From Limnospira fusiformis SAG 85.79 (GTDB taxonomy: Bacteria > Cyanobacteriota > Cyanobacteriia > Cyanobacteriales > Microcoleaceae): a DNA stretch of 64,000 bases. Each line of letters opens with the position of its first letter. Positions within the stretch are counted from its first letter, which is position 1. The notes under the pieces are model-generated. The model was not told the DNA's origin. It saw nothing but the letters and a program-made list of their open reading frames with translations, and did no database searches. Both the position numbers and the translations under genes were made by a program. Shown piece after piece: positions 55,846 through 64,000 of this stretch. The stretch covers positions 1,353,403-1,417,402 of the forward strand of contig NZ_CP051185.1 in assembly GCF_012516315.1 (NCBI RefSeq), read 5' to 3'.

Positions 55846-58476
55846 TTAACCCTCCATTGTTGTACGGTAAATGGGGCTAACCACCGACAAAATGCGTTCC
55901 CCAGAATTCAATTCCACCATGCGATCGCCATAACCATCCTTACCCCAAACCGGAACCACATCAGGAACTAAAGTTACCATACGATTTTCACTGGTTAAAC
56001 AATAGACAACCTCACCGGGACTAATCGCCGCCAACCCCCGACAAGCATCATCACGGGTGTGAAACTGTAACATTTGAGTACCAATTCCCCCTCGACGGGA
56101 ACGTTGGAGACTTTGTAGAGAAATCCGTTTAAAATACCCTTGTTCTGACACCAACAGAATAAACTGGTTGTTTAACTCACCCGTTGATGACAGCGTAATA
56201 CAGCCCACCAACTGTTCATTTTTTCGGAGTCGGGTAGCCACAGAACCCTGAGCGGTTCTTCCCATGACCGGGATCTGCTCAGAATTAATATCCAAACGCA
56301 ACAGCCGCCCTCCAGAGGTAGCTAAAACCACTTGATCGCCTGTAGCAGCCAGATTAGCATAACTCAACTCATCATTATCTTTGAGTTTCATTACCGTAAT
56401 CCCCCTAGCACTCAAATCCATGAAATCAGTCCCGGAGAAGCGCTTAATCTTCCCCTCTGCTGATAGCATGATTAAATCAGTCTCTGGGGAAAAAGCACTC
56501 TTGGGGGAGGTTCCGCCATCAGTTGTCCGTCTTAGGGGAGAGCTTTGTAAACCCGCCCCCGCAAATGCAGCTACAATCAAATCTTGAGGGCGACTACTGG
56601 CATCTTTGGTGGCGGAGGGAGATAATAAGGTGATTAAAGGTACACCACGGGACTTCTGAGACACACTGGGGATATCAGCCACGCTCAAGGGGTAAGCCTT
56701 ACCCATGCGGTTAATAATCACCAGGGTTTCCGCTGTGGTAGTTAGATAAGAAGCTACGGGAAAATCATCGATCGCCTCAATCGTAATATCCTCACGGGAC
56801 TGGGGACGAGACAGGGCGCTGGGAGTCACTCGTCGCACATATCCTTTTAGGGTCATTTCGACCAAAGTCTCTTCTACAGCCGGTAATTGGGGGCGTAAAA
56901 TCTTGGATTTCGTAGGTTTTGAGGGGGGATGCACCTCCTGAGAGGAGGGGACAGACACGGAGGGAGATTCCTGGGGTTCTGAAGAAACAATGCGAGTGCG
57001 ACGTGGGTCTGAATATCGACGTTTGAGCGATCGCAATTCCTTTTTGAGGGATTTTAATAACTCCGCGCGCTCTGATAATAAAAGGCGCAGGCGATCGATT
57101 TGCGCCGCCAACTCCGCCGCTTCCTGCTGCAACTTTTGCCCTTCCAACTGCGTCAATCGTCTGAGGGGCATAGCTAGAATTGTATCGGCTTGCTCGCCAG
57201 TCAGATCTAAACGAGTTTCTAGGGATATTTTAGCCGAAGTACCATCGGGAGCATTTCGCAAAATCTCGATCACCTCATCCAAAGCTGCTAAAGCCTTGAG
57301 TAAGCCTCCCACCATCAAAGCGCGACGTTCCGCTATCTGTAACTCGGATCTATAGCGACGCAGGAGAGTTTGTTCACGAAACCCTAGAAATTCCTGGAGG
57401 ATTTGTTTAAGGCTCAGTTGTCGAGGTTGACTGTTGACCAAAGCCAGGAAAATCGCCCCAAATTTCGACATCAAATCCGTGTGCTGATAGAGATTATGCA
57501 GCACCACTTCTGGGGTGGCTTCCCGTTTCAGTTCGATTACCACTCTAATCCCTTCGCGATCGCTTTCGTCTCGGATATCAGAAATCCCCTCCAATTTACC
57601 CGCATTCACCAAAACCGCCACCTTTTCAATCCATCCGGCTTTGTTGACCTGAAAAGGTAATTCCGTCACCACAATCGCATTTTTAGTGCGTTTACGACCC
57701 GCCGTTGGTACCTGCTCAATTTTCGCGACCCCCCGCATGACAATACTACCTCGCCCTGATGTGTAGGCTTCTGTAATCCCTGCTGTAGCCACAATTTCCC
57801 CCCCAGTGGGAAAGTCCGGTCCCGGAATGAGTTGCATTAACTTCTGATCGGAAAGGTCGGGATGATCAATCAAAGCGATTAAGCCATCGACTACCTCCCC
57901 TAAATTGTGGGGAGGAATATTAGTCGCCATACCTACTGCGATACCAGAGCTACCATTGAGGATTAAAAACGGTAGTTGCGCCGGGAGAACTGTGGGTTCT
58001 TGTTGGGAATTGTCAAAGTTACTCGTAAAATCAACCGTCGCTTCTCCTACCTGGGTAAGCAGTCCCTCATTACCAATAGCAGCTAACCGGGTCTCTGTAT
58101 ACCTCATGGCGGCGGGAGGGTCGTTATCTACCGAACCAAAGTTACCGTGACCCGCCAATAACGGATAACGACTAGAAAACTCTTGCACTAACCGCACTAG
58201 AGCATCATATACCGACTGGTCGCCGTGGGGGTGGTATTTTCCTAATACGTCCCCAACTACCCGCGCACACTTACGATAAGGGCGATCGGGTGTTAGCCCT
58301 AGTTCGTGCATGGCATATAATATGCGACGGTGTACTGGTTTTAAGCCGTCTCGGACATCTGGTAGCGCTCGCCCCACAATTACACTCATGGCGTATTCGA
58401 GGTACGATTGCTGCATTTCATTGGTTAATGATGTGGGTATCACTTCCCCGCAAAGAAAATTTAACTGTTTAGCCAT
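55846..58476 (-). CDS. DNA gyrase/topoisomerase IV subunit A paralogue
   Basis: An 876-residue type IIA topoisomerase subunit that cuts and rejoins DNA together with a GyrB/ParE partner. Catalytic Tyr is in [11 protein letters not shown]. The quinolone-resistance region reads [14 protein letters not shown], and the C-terminal domain has the gyrase-box-like SRRGGIG that supports DNA wrapping. The start, [20 protein letters not shown], matches the second cyanobacterial GyrA-like paralogue (Synechocystis sll1941 type) rather than the main GyrA. A long linker with [16 protein letters not shown] follows the coiled-coil. The 3' end is the source of the debris in the duplication next door. Confidence 0.9.
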   Translation of the reverse strand: MAKQLNFLCGEVIPTSLTNEMQQSYLEYAMSVIVGRALPDVRDGLKPVHRRILYAMHELGLTPDRPYRKCARVVGDVLGKYHPHGDQSVYDALVRLVQEFSSRYPLLAGHGNFGSVDNDPPAAMRYTETRLAAIGNEGLLTQVGEATVDFTSNFDNSQQEPTVLPAQLPFLILNGSSGIAVGMATNIPPHNLGEVVDGLIALIDHPDLSDQKLMQLIPGPDFPTGGEIVATAGITEAYTSGRGSIVMRGVAKIEQVPTAGRKRTKNAIVVTELPFQVNKAGWIEKVAVLVNAGKLEGISDIRDESDREGIRVVIELKREATPEVVLHNLYQHTDLMSKFGAIFLALVNSQPRQLSLKQILQEFLGFREQTLLRRYRSELQIAERRALMVGGLLKALAALDEVIEILRNAPDGTSAKISLETRLDLTGEQADTILAMPLRRLTQLEGQKLQQEAAELAAQIDRLRLLLSERAELLKSLKKELRSLKRRYSDPRRTRIVSSEPQESPSVSVPSSQEVHPPSKPTKSKILRPQLPAVEETLVEMTLKGYVRRVTPSALSRPQSREDITIEAIDDFPVASYLTTTAETLVIINRMGKAYPLSVADIPSVSQKSRGVPLITLLSPSATKDASSRPQDLIVAAFAGAGLQSSPLRRTTDGGTSPKSAFSPETDLIMLSAEGKIKRFSGTDFMDLSARGITVMKLKDNDELSYANLAATGDQVVLATSGGRLLRLDINSEQIPVMGRTAQGSVATRLRKNEQLVGCITLSSTGELNNQFILLVSEQGYFKRISLQSLQRSRRGGIGTQMLQFHTRDDACRGLAAISPGEVVYCLTSENRMVTLVPDVVPVWGKDGYGDRMVELNSGERILSVVSPIYRTTMEG

Positions 58477-58761
58477 GAGTTGGATCGATTTTAGGGTTTA
58501 GCAATTTTAATATTTGAGAAACTCTAGGGATTTCAACACCTGAGTTAAGGACGATTTCGGAGCCTACTATTTTAGGTTAACTGCAATGTTGCCCCGTTTT
58601 GACCAAAATTTTCAGATTCAATTGCCGATGGAATCAGGTTCAAGTTGCTGTTTTGTGCTCATAATGATATCAGACGGGGATTTTTTGGGTTCGCCCAATA
58701 CTATCAACCTCGTGTTATGATTGCACATCGTAACTGGAGAGTATGTCCAGCGGAGACTCTG

Positions 58762-59160
58762 ATGAAGACCGTTCTGATTGTAGAAGACGATCCGGTTAAT
58801 GCCCGCGTTTTTGCCAAAATTTTGAGCAAACGAGGGGGATTAGCGGTTAAGCACACTGAAAACGTAGACGAAGTAATGCAGATAGCTCGCACTAAAGAGG
58901 CTGACCTGATTTTGATGGATGTGTCATTGGCTCGCAGTGTGTATCTGGGTAAAGCAATCGATGGGATTAAAATTACCCAGTTGCTCAAGGCTGATCCAGA
59001 TACAGCTAAGTTACCAATTATTCTAGTGACCGCCCACGCTATGGCGGGCGATCGCGAAGATTTTTTGGCGGAAAGTGGCGCTGACGACTATATTTCCAAA
59101 CCTGTCATTGATCATCAAGAATTTGTCAATAAAATTAAGTCCCTACTCCCCAAGGATTAG
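58762..59160 (+). CDS. CheY-like response regulator (receiver domain only)
   Basis: 132 residues from ATG 58762 (MKTVLIVEDDPVNARVF), supported by GGAG at 58752. A longer frame reaches back to 58645 but its extension has no family resemblance. The receiver domain has the acidic pair VEDD, phospho-acceptor Asp in ADLILMDVSLA, Thr in ILVTAHAM and Lys in DDYISKPV. There is no output domain, so it acts through protein contacts. It is related to DivK-like regulators. The histidine kinase at 60-61.5 kb, convergent, could be a partner. Confidence 0.87.
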   Translation: MKTVLIVEDDPVNARVFAKILSKRGGLAVKHTENVDEVMQIARTKEADLILMDVSLARSVYLGKAIDGIKITQLLKADPDTAKLPIILVTAHAMAGDREDFLAESGADDYISKPVIDHQEFVNKIKSLLPKD

Positions 59161-59171
59161 CTATGCTATCC

Positions 59172-60074
59172 TTAGAGTCGGCTGATGGTTTGCTGCATCC
59201 GAGGTGTGGAAAAAAAAGTCCGAGCATCCTCCATGAGGCGATCGCCCCAGAGATTTTCTCGGAGAAATTCAAGCTCTGCATAACGACTATCTAGTTGCAG
59301 GGCTTGTTCTCCCAAGGTTAAAGCCCTTTCTGTGTCGCCCTGTCGATAAAGGGCTACTGCAATGGCTAACAATGGCTCGGCGGCGGTTTCATCAATGGCA
59401 AAAGCCTCTTCCCAACGCTGCACTGCTGAATCGGTTTTACCGAGTTCGTATTCCACTAAACCAATATTATTAATTGCTGGCCAGAGGAGTCTTTCCAGGT
59501 TATAGGCTTCTTTGTATTTGGCGATCGCTTCGTCGAATTTTCCCAGTTGAAAATAGGCATTACCTAAATCAAACAAGGCTCCGGGAACGTTAGGATTGAT
59601 TCTTAAACCCTGTTCGATTTCCTCCACAGACCTCTGATACTCTCCTTTGCGAAAGTAAGCATCCCCTAAGACAAACCTAATTGCTGGGTTGTCAGGGGCT
59701 AAGGCTTGGGCTCTGTTTAGGGCTTCGATTCCGGCTTCTATGCGATCAACCTGGACGTAAAGGCTACCTAATAAAGCCCAGGTTTGATAGTTTTTGGGTG
59801 CTAATTGGGTCGCTAATTCAGCCCTGGGTAGGGCGAGTTGGTATTGCTGAAATCGCGTGAGTTGGGCGGCTTCTTCAATTAAACCATCTCCGGTTTGTTG
59901 TAAATGTTCTGAGTCTACTTGCAGAGTGTAAGGTAATAGGGCTTGGGCGAATGCTGCTTGGCGCACACCCGCCAGACTTAACCACAGGGGGAGGGTCAGT
60001 AGTAACCCCCCTAATTGCCTCATTAGGCGGAAATGGCGACTTGTGAAATGGCTAAAAATTGATGTCCAGAGCAT
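59172..60074 (-). CDS. TPR-repeat protein with signal peptide
   Basis: 300 residues. The N-terminus (LGGLLLTLPLWLSLAGVRQAAFA) is a signal peptide or anchor, so the protein is probably periplasmic or thylakoid-lumenal. About five tetratricopeptide repeats follow, for example NYQTWALLGSLYVQVDRIEAG, PAIRFVLGDAYFRKGEYQRS, PGALFDLGNAYFQLGKFDEA and AEPLLAIAVALYRQGDTERA. TPR proteins act as assembly scaffolds, in cyanobacteria often for photosystem biogenesis. The gene starts 37 bp after the histidine kinase gene's stop on the same strand, a likely operon. Confidence 0.85.
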   Translation of the reverse strand: MLWTSIFSHFTSRHFRLMRQLGGLLLTLPLWLSLAGVRQAAFAQALLPYTLQVDSEHLQQTGDGLIEEAAQLTRFQQYQLALPRAELATQLAPKNYQTWALLGSLYVQVDRIEAGIEALNRAQALAPDNPAIRFVLGDAYFRKGEYQRSVEEIEQGLRINPNVPGALFDLGNAYFQLGKFDEAIAKYKEAYNLERLLWPAINNIGLVEYELGKTDSAVQRWEEAFAIDETAAEPLLAIAVALYRQGDTERALTLGEQALQLDSRYAELEFLRENLWGDRLMEDARTFFSTPRMQQTISRL

Positions 60075-60111
60075 GATGGTTACAGGTGATCAAAGGGGGT
60101 TTAATTTAGAT

Positions 60112-61524
60112 TTAGGTTAGGGGGAGCCAAATTTCAAATTCTGTGCCTACACCCAGTTGCGATCGCAGATTTAGCTTGCCTCCGTGTTTGGCGGTGACAA
60201 TTTGATAGCTTAACCCTAAACTGGTTTCTTTGTCAGCGCGACGATGAGCCGAGAATGACTCCAGGATTTTTTTCAACTGCGACGATGACATCCCCAGACC
60301 ATTATCACTTATTTTAATTAAAACCCAGGACTCCTGATTTGACTCCCCCCTGGGGGTATCTCCTTGGTCGTCTGTCATGGCACTAACCTTGATGGTAATT
60401 TCAATTCGGGGGCGATCGCTTCTTTGAACCCGATGCACTGGCCCAAACTCTTCTACCCAGTCCTGTCTCACCGCCCGATCAATCAGAGCGCTAACCGCAT
60501 TGGTGAGAATATTCATAAACACCTGATTTAACTGTCCAATATAGCAGGAAATCGGCGGAACTTGACCGTAGTGCCTAATAATTTCGATTTCCCCTTTGAT
60601 TTGGCTTTGGATTAACAAGACAATACCATCCAAAGACCCCTGCAAATCTGCTGGCTTGGGGTGGACATTATCAATATGGCAGAAGTTCTGTAAGCTGGTG
60701 GCTAATCGATTTAGGCGATCGGCCCCTCCACTAATACTAGCAACTACTCGCGGTAAATCCGATCGCACAAAGTCTAAGTCTATCTCCTCCTGTTTAGCTT
60801 CAATCTCTGGCGGCACTTGGGGAAAATGCTTCTCATAAGCTGATAATAACTCCATTAACCCTTGGGCGTATTCGTTTAAATGGGTAAGATTACCCCAAAT
60901 AAATCCCACCGGATCTAAGATTTCGTGGGCGACACCATCTACCAAGCGCCCTAGGTTACTCATTTTTTCACTCTGAATCATTTGGATCTGGGTGCGTTCA
61001 TAACGCACTTGGGTTTCAATACCTCTAATTTGCCAATGGGCAATATTGAGATCGTCAATATTTAAAATAGAATAGGGGATGGCTGGATTTCCTCGATGAG
61101 CTACAACAATTGGTTCGGCAATTAGTTCTGGCGATCGCCTTCTAGCATAGCGCGCCGCTTCTAAAATCGTCATCGTTTCCGGTAAAACCAGCATCGGGAA
61201 ACCCCCATAGCTATAACAAACTCCCAAGGGTTGACTTGACAACATTTCCCCCCCTTGAGGTCGGATGAAAAACTCTAATAATTGTCGTCGGGAAAGTAGC
61301 CCCACTAATTGGGGTTCCTCCGATTCTATGTCTTCCCAAATTAATACCCCAGGTAGTAAAGCGTGACGCTGAAATTGTCGGACTACTTCTGACACCAGGC
61401 TATCTGATTTGAGCCCAAAATGATAAGTGGGTAAATCCCCTAAAGTGGCTTCCCAGTCTAGGTCTGGGCTATTTCCCTCTAACAGCCGGGGAAAGGATAA
61501 GTAAGTTTTAAATGGCTCTGACAC
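60112..61524 (-). CDS. Sensor histidine kinase with N-terminal CBS-like domains
   Basis: 470 residues, no membrane segments. The N-terminal ~170 residues look like a CBS pair (LVSEVVRQFQRHALLPGVLI, LVGLLSRRQLLEFF, TILEAARYARRRSPEL). The H-box is LVDGVAHEILDPVGF with the phosphorylatable His. ATP-binding motifs are N-box LTNAVSALID, G1 ISDNGLGMSS, and G2 replaced by ETSLGLSYQIVTAKHGG. ATP-dependent autophosphorylation and transfer to a response regulator are expected. The CBS part suggests sensing of an adenine nucleotide inside the cell (inference). It precedes the TPR gene in a likely operon. Confidence 0.87.
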   Translation of the reverse strand: MSEPFKTYLSFPRLLEGNSPDLDWEATLGDLPTYHFGLKSDSLVSEVVRQFQRHALLPGVLIWEDIESEEPQLVGLLSRRQLLEFFIRPQGGEMLSSQPLGVCYSYGGFPMLVLPETMTILEAARYARRRSPELIAEPIVVAHRGNPAIPYSILNIDDLNIAHWQIRGIETQVRYERTQIQMIQSEKMSNLGRLVDGVAHEILDPVGFIWGNLTHLNEYAQGLMELLSAYEKHFPQVPPEIEAKQEEIDLDFVRSDLPRVVASISGGADRLNRLATSLQNFCHIDNVHPKPADLQGSLDGIVLLIQSQIKGEIEIIRHYGQVPPISCYIGQLNQVFMNILTNAVSALIDRAVRQDWVEEFGPVHRVQRSDRPRIEITIKVSAMTDDQGDTPRGESNQESWVLIKISDNGLGMSSSQLKKILESFSAHRRADKETSLGLSYQIVTAKHGGKLNLRSQLGVGTEFEIWLPLT

Positions 61525-61606
61525 TGGATACTATGGCGATCGGAATTTTGACGCTCATTTGATTATAAATTATTCCGAGCCTTGGTCAGATGAAATCTGA
61601 CTATCT

Positions 61607-62143
61607 TTACATAAACCCATTGGGACCAATAGTGCGATCGCATTGTTCAGGAGATAGATTAACTCCCTTAGCCCGAAACAGGTTACAACCAATAAATATA
61701 GCCTTTTCTATCTGGGCTCCTTCCAGGTTAGCACCCTGTAGGTCAACATTGACTAGATAAGCATCTTGTAAATCCGCATTATACAAGTCCGCCGCTTGTA
61801 AATTGACATCAGACAATTGAGCCCTCTGTAAGTTACTATAGCGCAGATTAGCTCGATAAAAATTACTATGGGATAGGCAAGCATCAGATAAATTACCCTC
61901 CTTCAGCTTCACATCCCCAAATTCACTCTCAATAATCTCTGTATTGCTCAAATTAGCATAACTTAAATTAGCATAGGGCATATATACTTTAATTAATCGA
62001 CTTGCTAGCAGTTGAATATTTCGCAAATCTACCTCAAATAAATTTGCTCTCACTATTTCAATCTTTACAAAATCTCGTTGACCATTAACATAATTTCGCC
62101 ATAAATCCTGATCAGTTAACTTCTGCATTTTGGAATTATTCAA
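61607..62143 (-). CDS. Pentapeptide-repeat protein
   Basis: 178 residues with about 20 pentapeptide repeats of the A(D/N)LXX type, from about residue 35 to 160 (ANLSYANLSNTEI, ANLRYSNLQRAQLSDVNLQAADLYNADL, DLQGANLEGAQIEKAIF). They form a right-handed quadrilateral beta-helix. There is no signal peptide. Family members include DNA-gyrase protectors (MfpA, Qnr) and many cyanobacterial proteins of unknown role. The start at ATG 62143 is the only early one. The presence of a gyrase paralogue in the window is probably a coincidence. Confidence 0.85.
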   Translation of the reverse strand: MNNSKMQKLTDQDLWRNYVNGQRDFVKIEIVRANLFEVDLRNIQLLASRLIKVYMPYANLSYANLSNTEIIESEFGDVKLKEGNLSDACLSHSNFYRANLRYSNLQRAQLSDVNLQAADLYNADLQDAYLVNVDLQGANLEGAQIEKAIFIGCNLFRAKGVNLSPEQCDRTIGPNGFM

Positions 62144-62256
62144 GATATCATTTCTTTTCAGGAATCTTTCCCCGAAAAGTCGATTGCCGTTTTACACTGT
62201 AGGACACCTATACACCAAAACCGATAAGTTTTAATCTTTTTTTTATAGTTAGCGAT

Positions 62257-62679
62257 TTATGGCATTGAATAGCCGGTAGTTTTATAAATATAATCTTGAA
62301 TTCTTTGATAAGTACCCGGGTTGCTGTGGCGATTAATCACTACCTGTTCACGGGTATTCGCCAACCAAAATACAATCCGCTGAGTACCATCACAGCTAAA
62401 TACTTGGATACGACTCAAATCAATTATATATTCATTGCGGTCATAATTAAACTTAATCCAAAACCCTGTTTCTGGACTTTCTGCTGTTTGTGTTTTGATG
62501 TAATCGAGAATAATTTGATAGGTTTCTGGGTGAGTTTTTGGATTAATTACAATAGGATAGTTACCGTCTTTTAACCAAAAGGTTAGGCGATGATTTAAGC
62601 CAAAACAAAATGCACCGATGCTATGGAGATCGATAATATAGGTTTCTCTTTCATATATCAATTTAATCCAGTGCGCCAC
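62257..62679 (-). CDS. Small protein with internal duplication, unknown function
   Basis: 140 residues made of two related halves of about 70 residues: WIKLIYERETYIIDLHSIGAF ... TYQIILDYI and WIKFNYDRNEYIIDLSRIQVF ... TYQRIQDYI. Each half shows a beta-rich pattern ending in a helix (xPETYQxIxDYI). No family is recognised. Clear duplication and a conserved start (MAHWIKLIYE) with good codon use support a real gene. It lies between pyrG and the pentapeptide gene on the same strand. Confidence 0.7.
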   Translation of the reverse strand: MAHWIKLIYERETYIIDLHSIGAFCFGLNHRLTFWLKDGNYPIVINPKTHPETYQIILDYIKTQTAESPETGFWIKFNYDRNEYIIDLSRIQVFSCDGTQRIVFWLANTREQVVINRHSNPGTYQRIQDYIYKTTGYSMP

Positions 62680-62797
62680 AAGATTACCTCAAATCTGTGA
62701 TTCTTGCCATAATTAGTCTTAGGAAAAATGCAGCATTATAGATTACCAAAATCCAGCCCCAACCAACTGATAAAATTCAATTGGTGGGCGGTAATTG

Positions 62798-64000
62798 CTA
62801 GGACTTATCAGCGGAATTATTGACTACCGCCGGAGGTTTACTTTCTGACCCCAAGGTGGTTGTCTTGTCTTTCTTTAATAAATGACAAGCGGCTTGAATT
62901 AACCCTTTGAACAGGGGGTGGGGAGTATTAGGTCGAGATTGAAACTCAGGATGGAATTGGGTAGCAATGAAAAATGGATGCTCGGGAAATTCAATAATTT
63001 CTACCAAGCGACCATCTGGAGATGTACCACTGATCATATAACCGGTTTCCAAAAATAGACTTCGATAGGCATTATTAAACTCATACCGATGTCGGTGGCG
63101 TTCATAAACCACTTCCTGATCGTACAGTTTGGAGGCGAGGGTATCAGGCTTTAACCTACAAGGATATAACCCTAAACGCATAGTTCCACCAAGATCGACA
63201 ACATCCTGCTGTTCTGGTAATAAGTTAATTACCGGGTTAGGGGTGTTGGGATCAAATTCGGCACTATCTGCGTTTGCTAGTCCCGCACAATAACGCGCCC
63301 ATTCGATAATAGAACATTGCATCCCTAAGCATAGACCTAAAAACGGGATTTGATGTTCTCTGGCATAACGAATCGCCGCAATTTTACCATCAATTCCCCT
63401 GACCCCAAATCCCCCCGGTACAATAATACCGTGAACTTCTTTCAGGGCTGATTGTACATCATCAGTTTGTAGGTCTTCTGAATTTACCCATCTGAGATTG
63501 ACTTCGGTTCCCACATCAATTGCTGCATGGCGCACGGCTTCTACTACGGATAGGTAAGCATCGCTTAACTGGATGTATTTACCGACGATCGCAATTTCCA
63601 CGGGGGTGGGTTCCATAGTCGCCAATCCACCCCTTTGGGTATGATAGAGGCGATCGACAAGAGTTTGCCAAGAACTCAGATCTGGCTGTCGCTGTTCTAA
63701 TTGTAGAAGTTCCAAGGTTTGCTGGGCGAGTCCTTCTTTTTCCAAAATTAGGGGTACTTCGTAAATGCTATCAGCATCTTGGGCTGTAATCACACTCTCT
63801 ACCTCTACATCGCAAAACTCGGAGATCTTCTCTTTTATCCCCATAGGTAAAGGGCGATCGCATCTACAAACCAGAATATCTGGTTGAATACCAATTGATC
63901 GCAATTCCTTGACCGAATGTTGAGTCGGCTTAGTTTTCATCTCCCCCGCCGCACTAATAAAAGGCATTAAGGTAACATGGAGATAGACCACATTTTTTCG
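62798..64000 (-). CDS. pyrG: CTP synthase, 5' part outside the window
   Basis: The frame is open to the right edge ([20 protein letters not shown]); the family is about 545 residues, and about 145 N-terminal residues are missing. [20 protein letters not shown] and VCRCDRPLP belong to the amidoligase domain. The glutaminase domain has PGGFGVRG, the nucleophile Cys in LGLCLGMQ, and the His-x-Glu in [14 protein letters not shown] synthase makes CTP from UTP and glutamine using ATP. The frame's apparent GTG start at 63991 is not the true start. The C-terminal tail ([17 protein letters not shown]) is a short cyanobacterial extension. Confidence 0.93.
   Translation of the reverse strand, partial: RKNVVYLHVTLMPFISAAGEMKTKPTQHSVKELRSIGIQPDILVCRCDRPLPMGIKEKISEFCDVEVESVITAQDADSIYEVPLILEKEGLAQQTLELLQLEQRQPDLSSWQTLVDRLYHTQRGGLATMEPTPVEIAIVGKYIQLSDAYLSVVEAVRHAAIDVGTEVNLRWVNSEDLQTDDVQSALKEVHGIIVPGGFGVRGIDGKIAAIRYAREHQIPFLGLCLGMQCSIIEWARYCAGLANADSAEFDPNTPNPVINLLPEQQDVVDLGGTMRLGLYPCRLKPDTLASKLYDQEVVYERHRHRYEFNNAYRSLFLETGYMISGTSPDGRLVEIIEFPEHPFFIATQFHPEFQSRPNTPHPLFKGLIQAACHLLKKDKTTTLGSESKPPAVVNNSADKS

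Overview
The window looks like a chromosomal segment of a filamentous cyanobacterium, most probably Arthrospira/Limnospira or a close relative. The evidence is the dense HIP1 octamer (GCGATCGC), the cyanobacterial-type gshA and gyrase-A paralogue, decayed IS200/IS605 elements, group II introns, (AATTAAT)n heptamer repeats and many large intergenic repeat arrays. This is pattern recognition; no database was searched.

Region 1 (1-5 kb) starts with the 3' part of a WYL-like CRISPR-associated regulator. It is followed by a small lysozyme-fold protein without a signal peptide, a UvrD-like helicase and a broken ABC-transporter lipoprotein gene. Region 2 (5-9.5 kb) has an rRNA guanine methyltransferase, a possible Yfr1 small RNA, an alpha/beta hydrolase, a 1.4 kb repeat array and a well-formed but unassigned small-RNA gene. 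Region 3 (9.5-27.8 kb) is the most striking part. Three large co-oriented genes look like one anti-phage system: a DrmD-like SNF2 helicase with a DUF3883 end, a DUF1156 DNA methyltransferase, and an ATPase (DUF499) carrying an N-terminal Swt1-type HEPN domain. They are separated and followed by three different repeat arrays of 2.2, 2.6 and 3.7 kb.

Region 4 (27.8-39.8 kb) is mostly housekeeping: HDAC-like amidohydrolase, DUF4126 membrane protein, gshA, a TrmL-like methyltransferase, a LysM/M23 peptidase, a CAU tRNA (probably tRNA-Ile2), peroxiredoxin, PQQ-type sugar dehydrogenase, a second alpha/beta hydrolase and infC. It also holds a remnant of a lanthipeptide synthetase. Region 5 (39.9-42.8 kb) is a dead tnpB broken by two nested ORF-less group II introns (a twintron). 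Region 6 (42.9-50.5 kb) has a nucleotide-transporter-like HEAT protein, a cNMP-binding protein, a duplicated promoter-bearing repeat, a 54-bp minisatellite, prfC, a non-autonomous IS605-type remnant and aqpZ.

Region 7 (50.7-58.5 kb) has an ABC ATPase, then a tandem segmental duplication (about 1.6 kb per unit) next to a gyrase-A paralogue. Each full unit carries gyrA-derived debris, a 56-bp HIP1 minisatellite and a gene for an Ala/Val-rich 29-residue-repeat protein, intact in one copy and frameshifted in the other. Region 8 (58.7-64 kb) has a CheY-like regulator, a TPR protein, a histidine kinase, a pentapeptide-repeat protein, a small duplicated-domain protein and the 3' part of pyrG.
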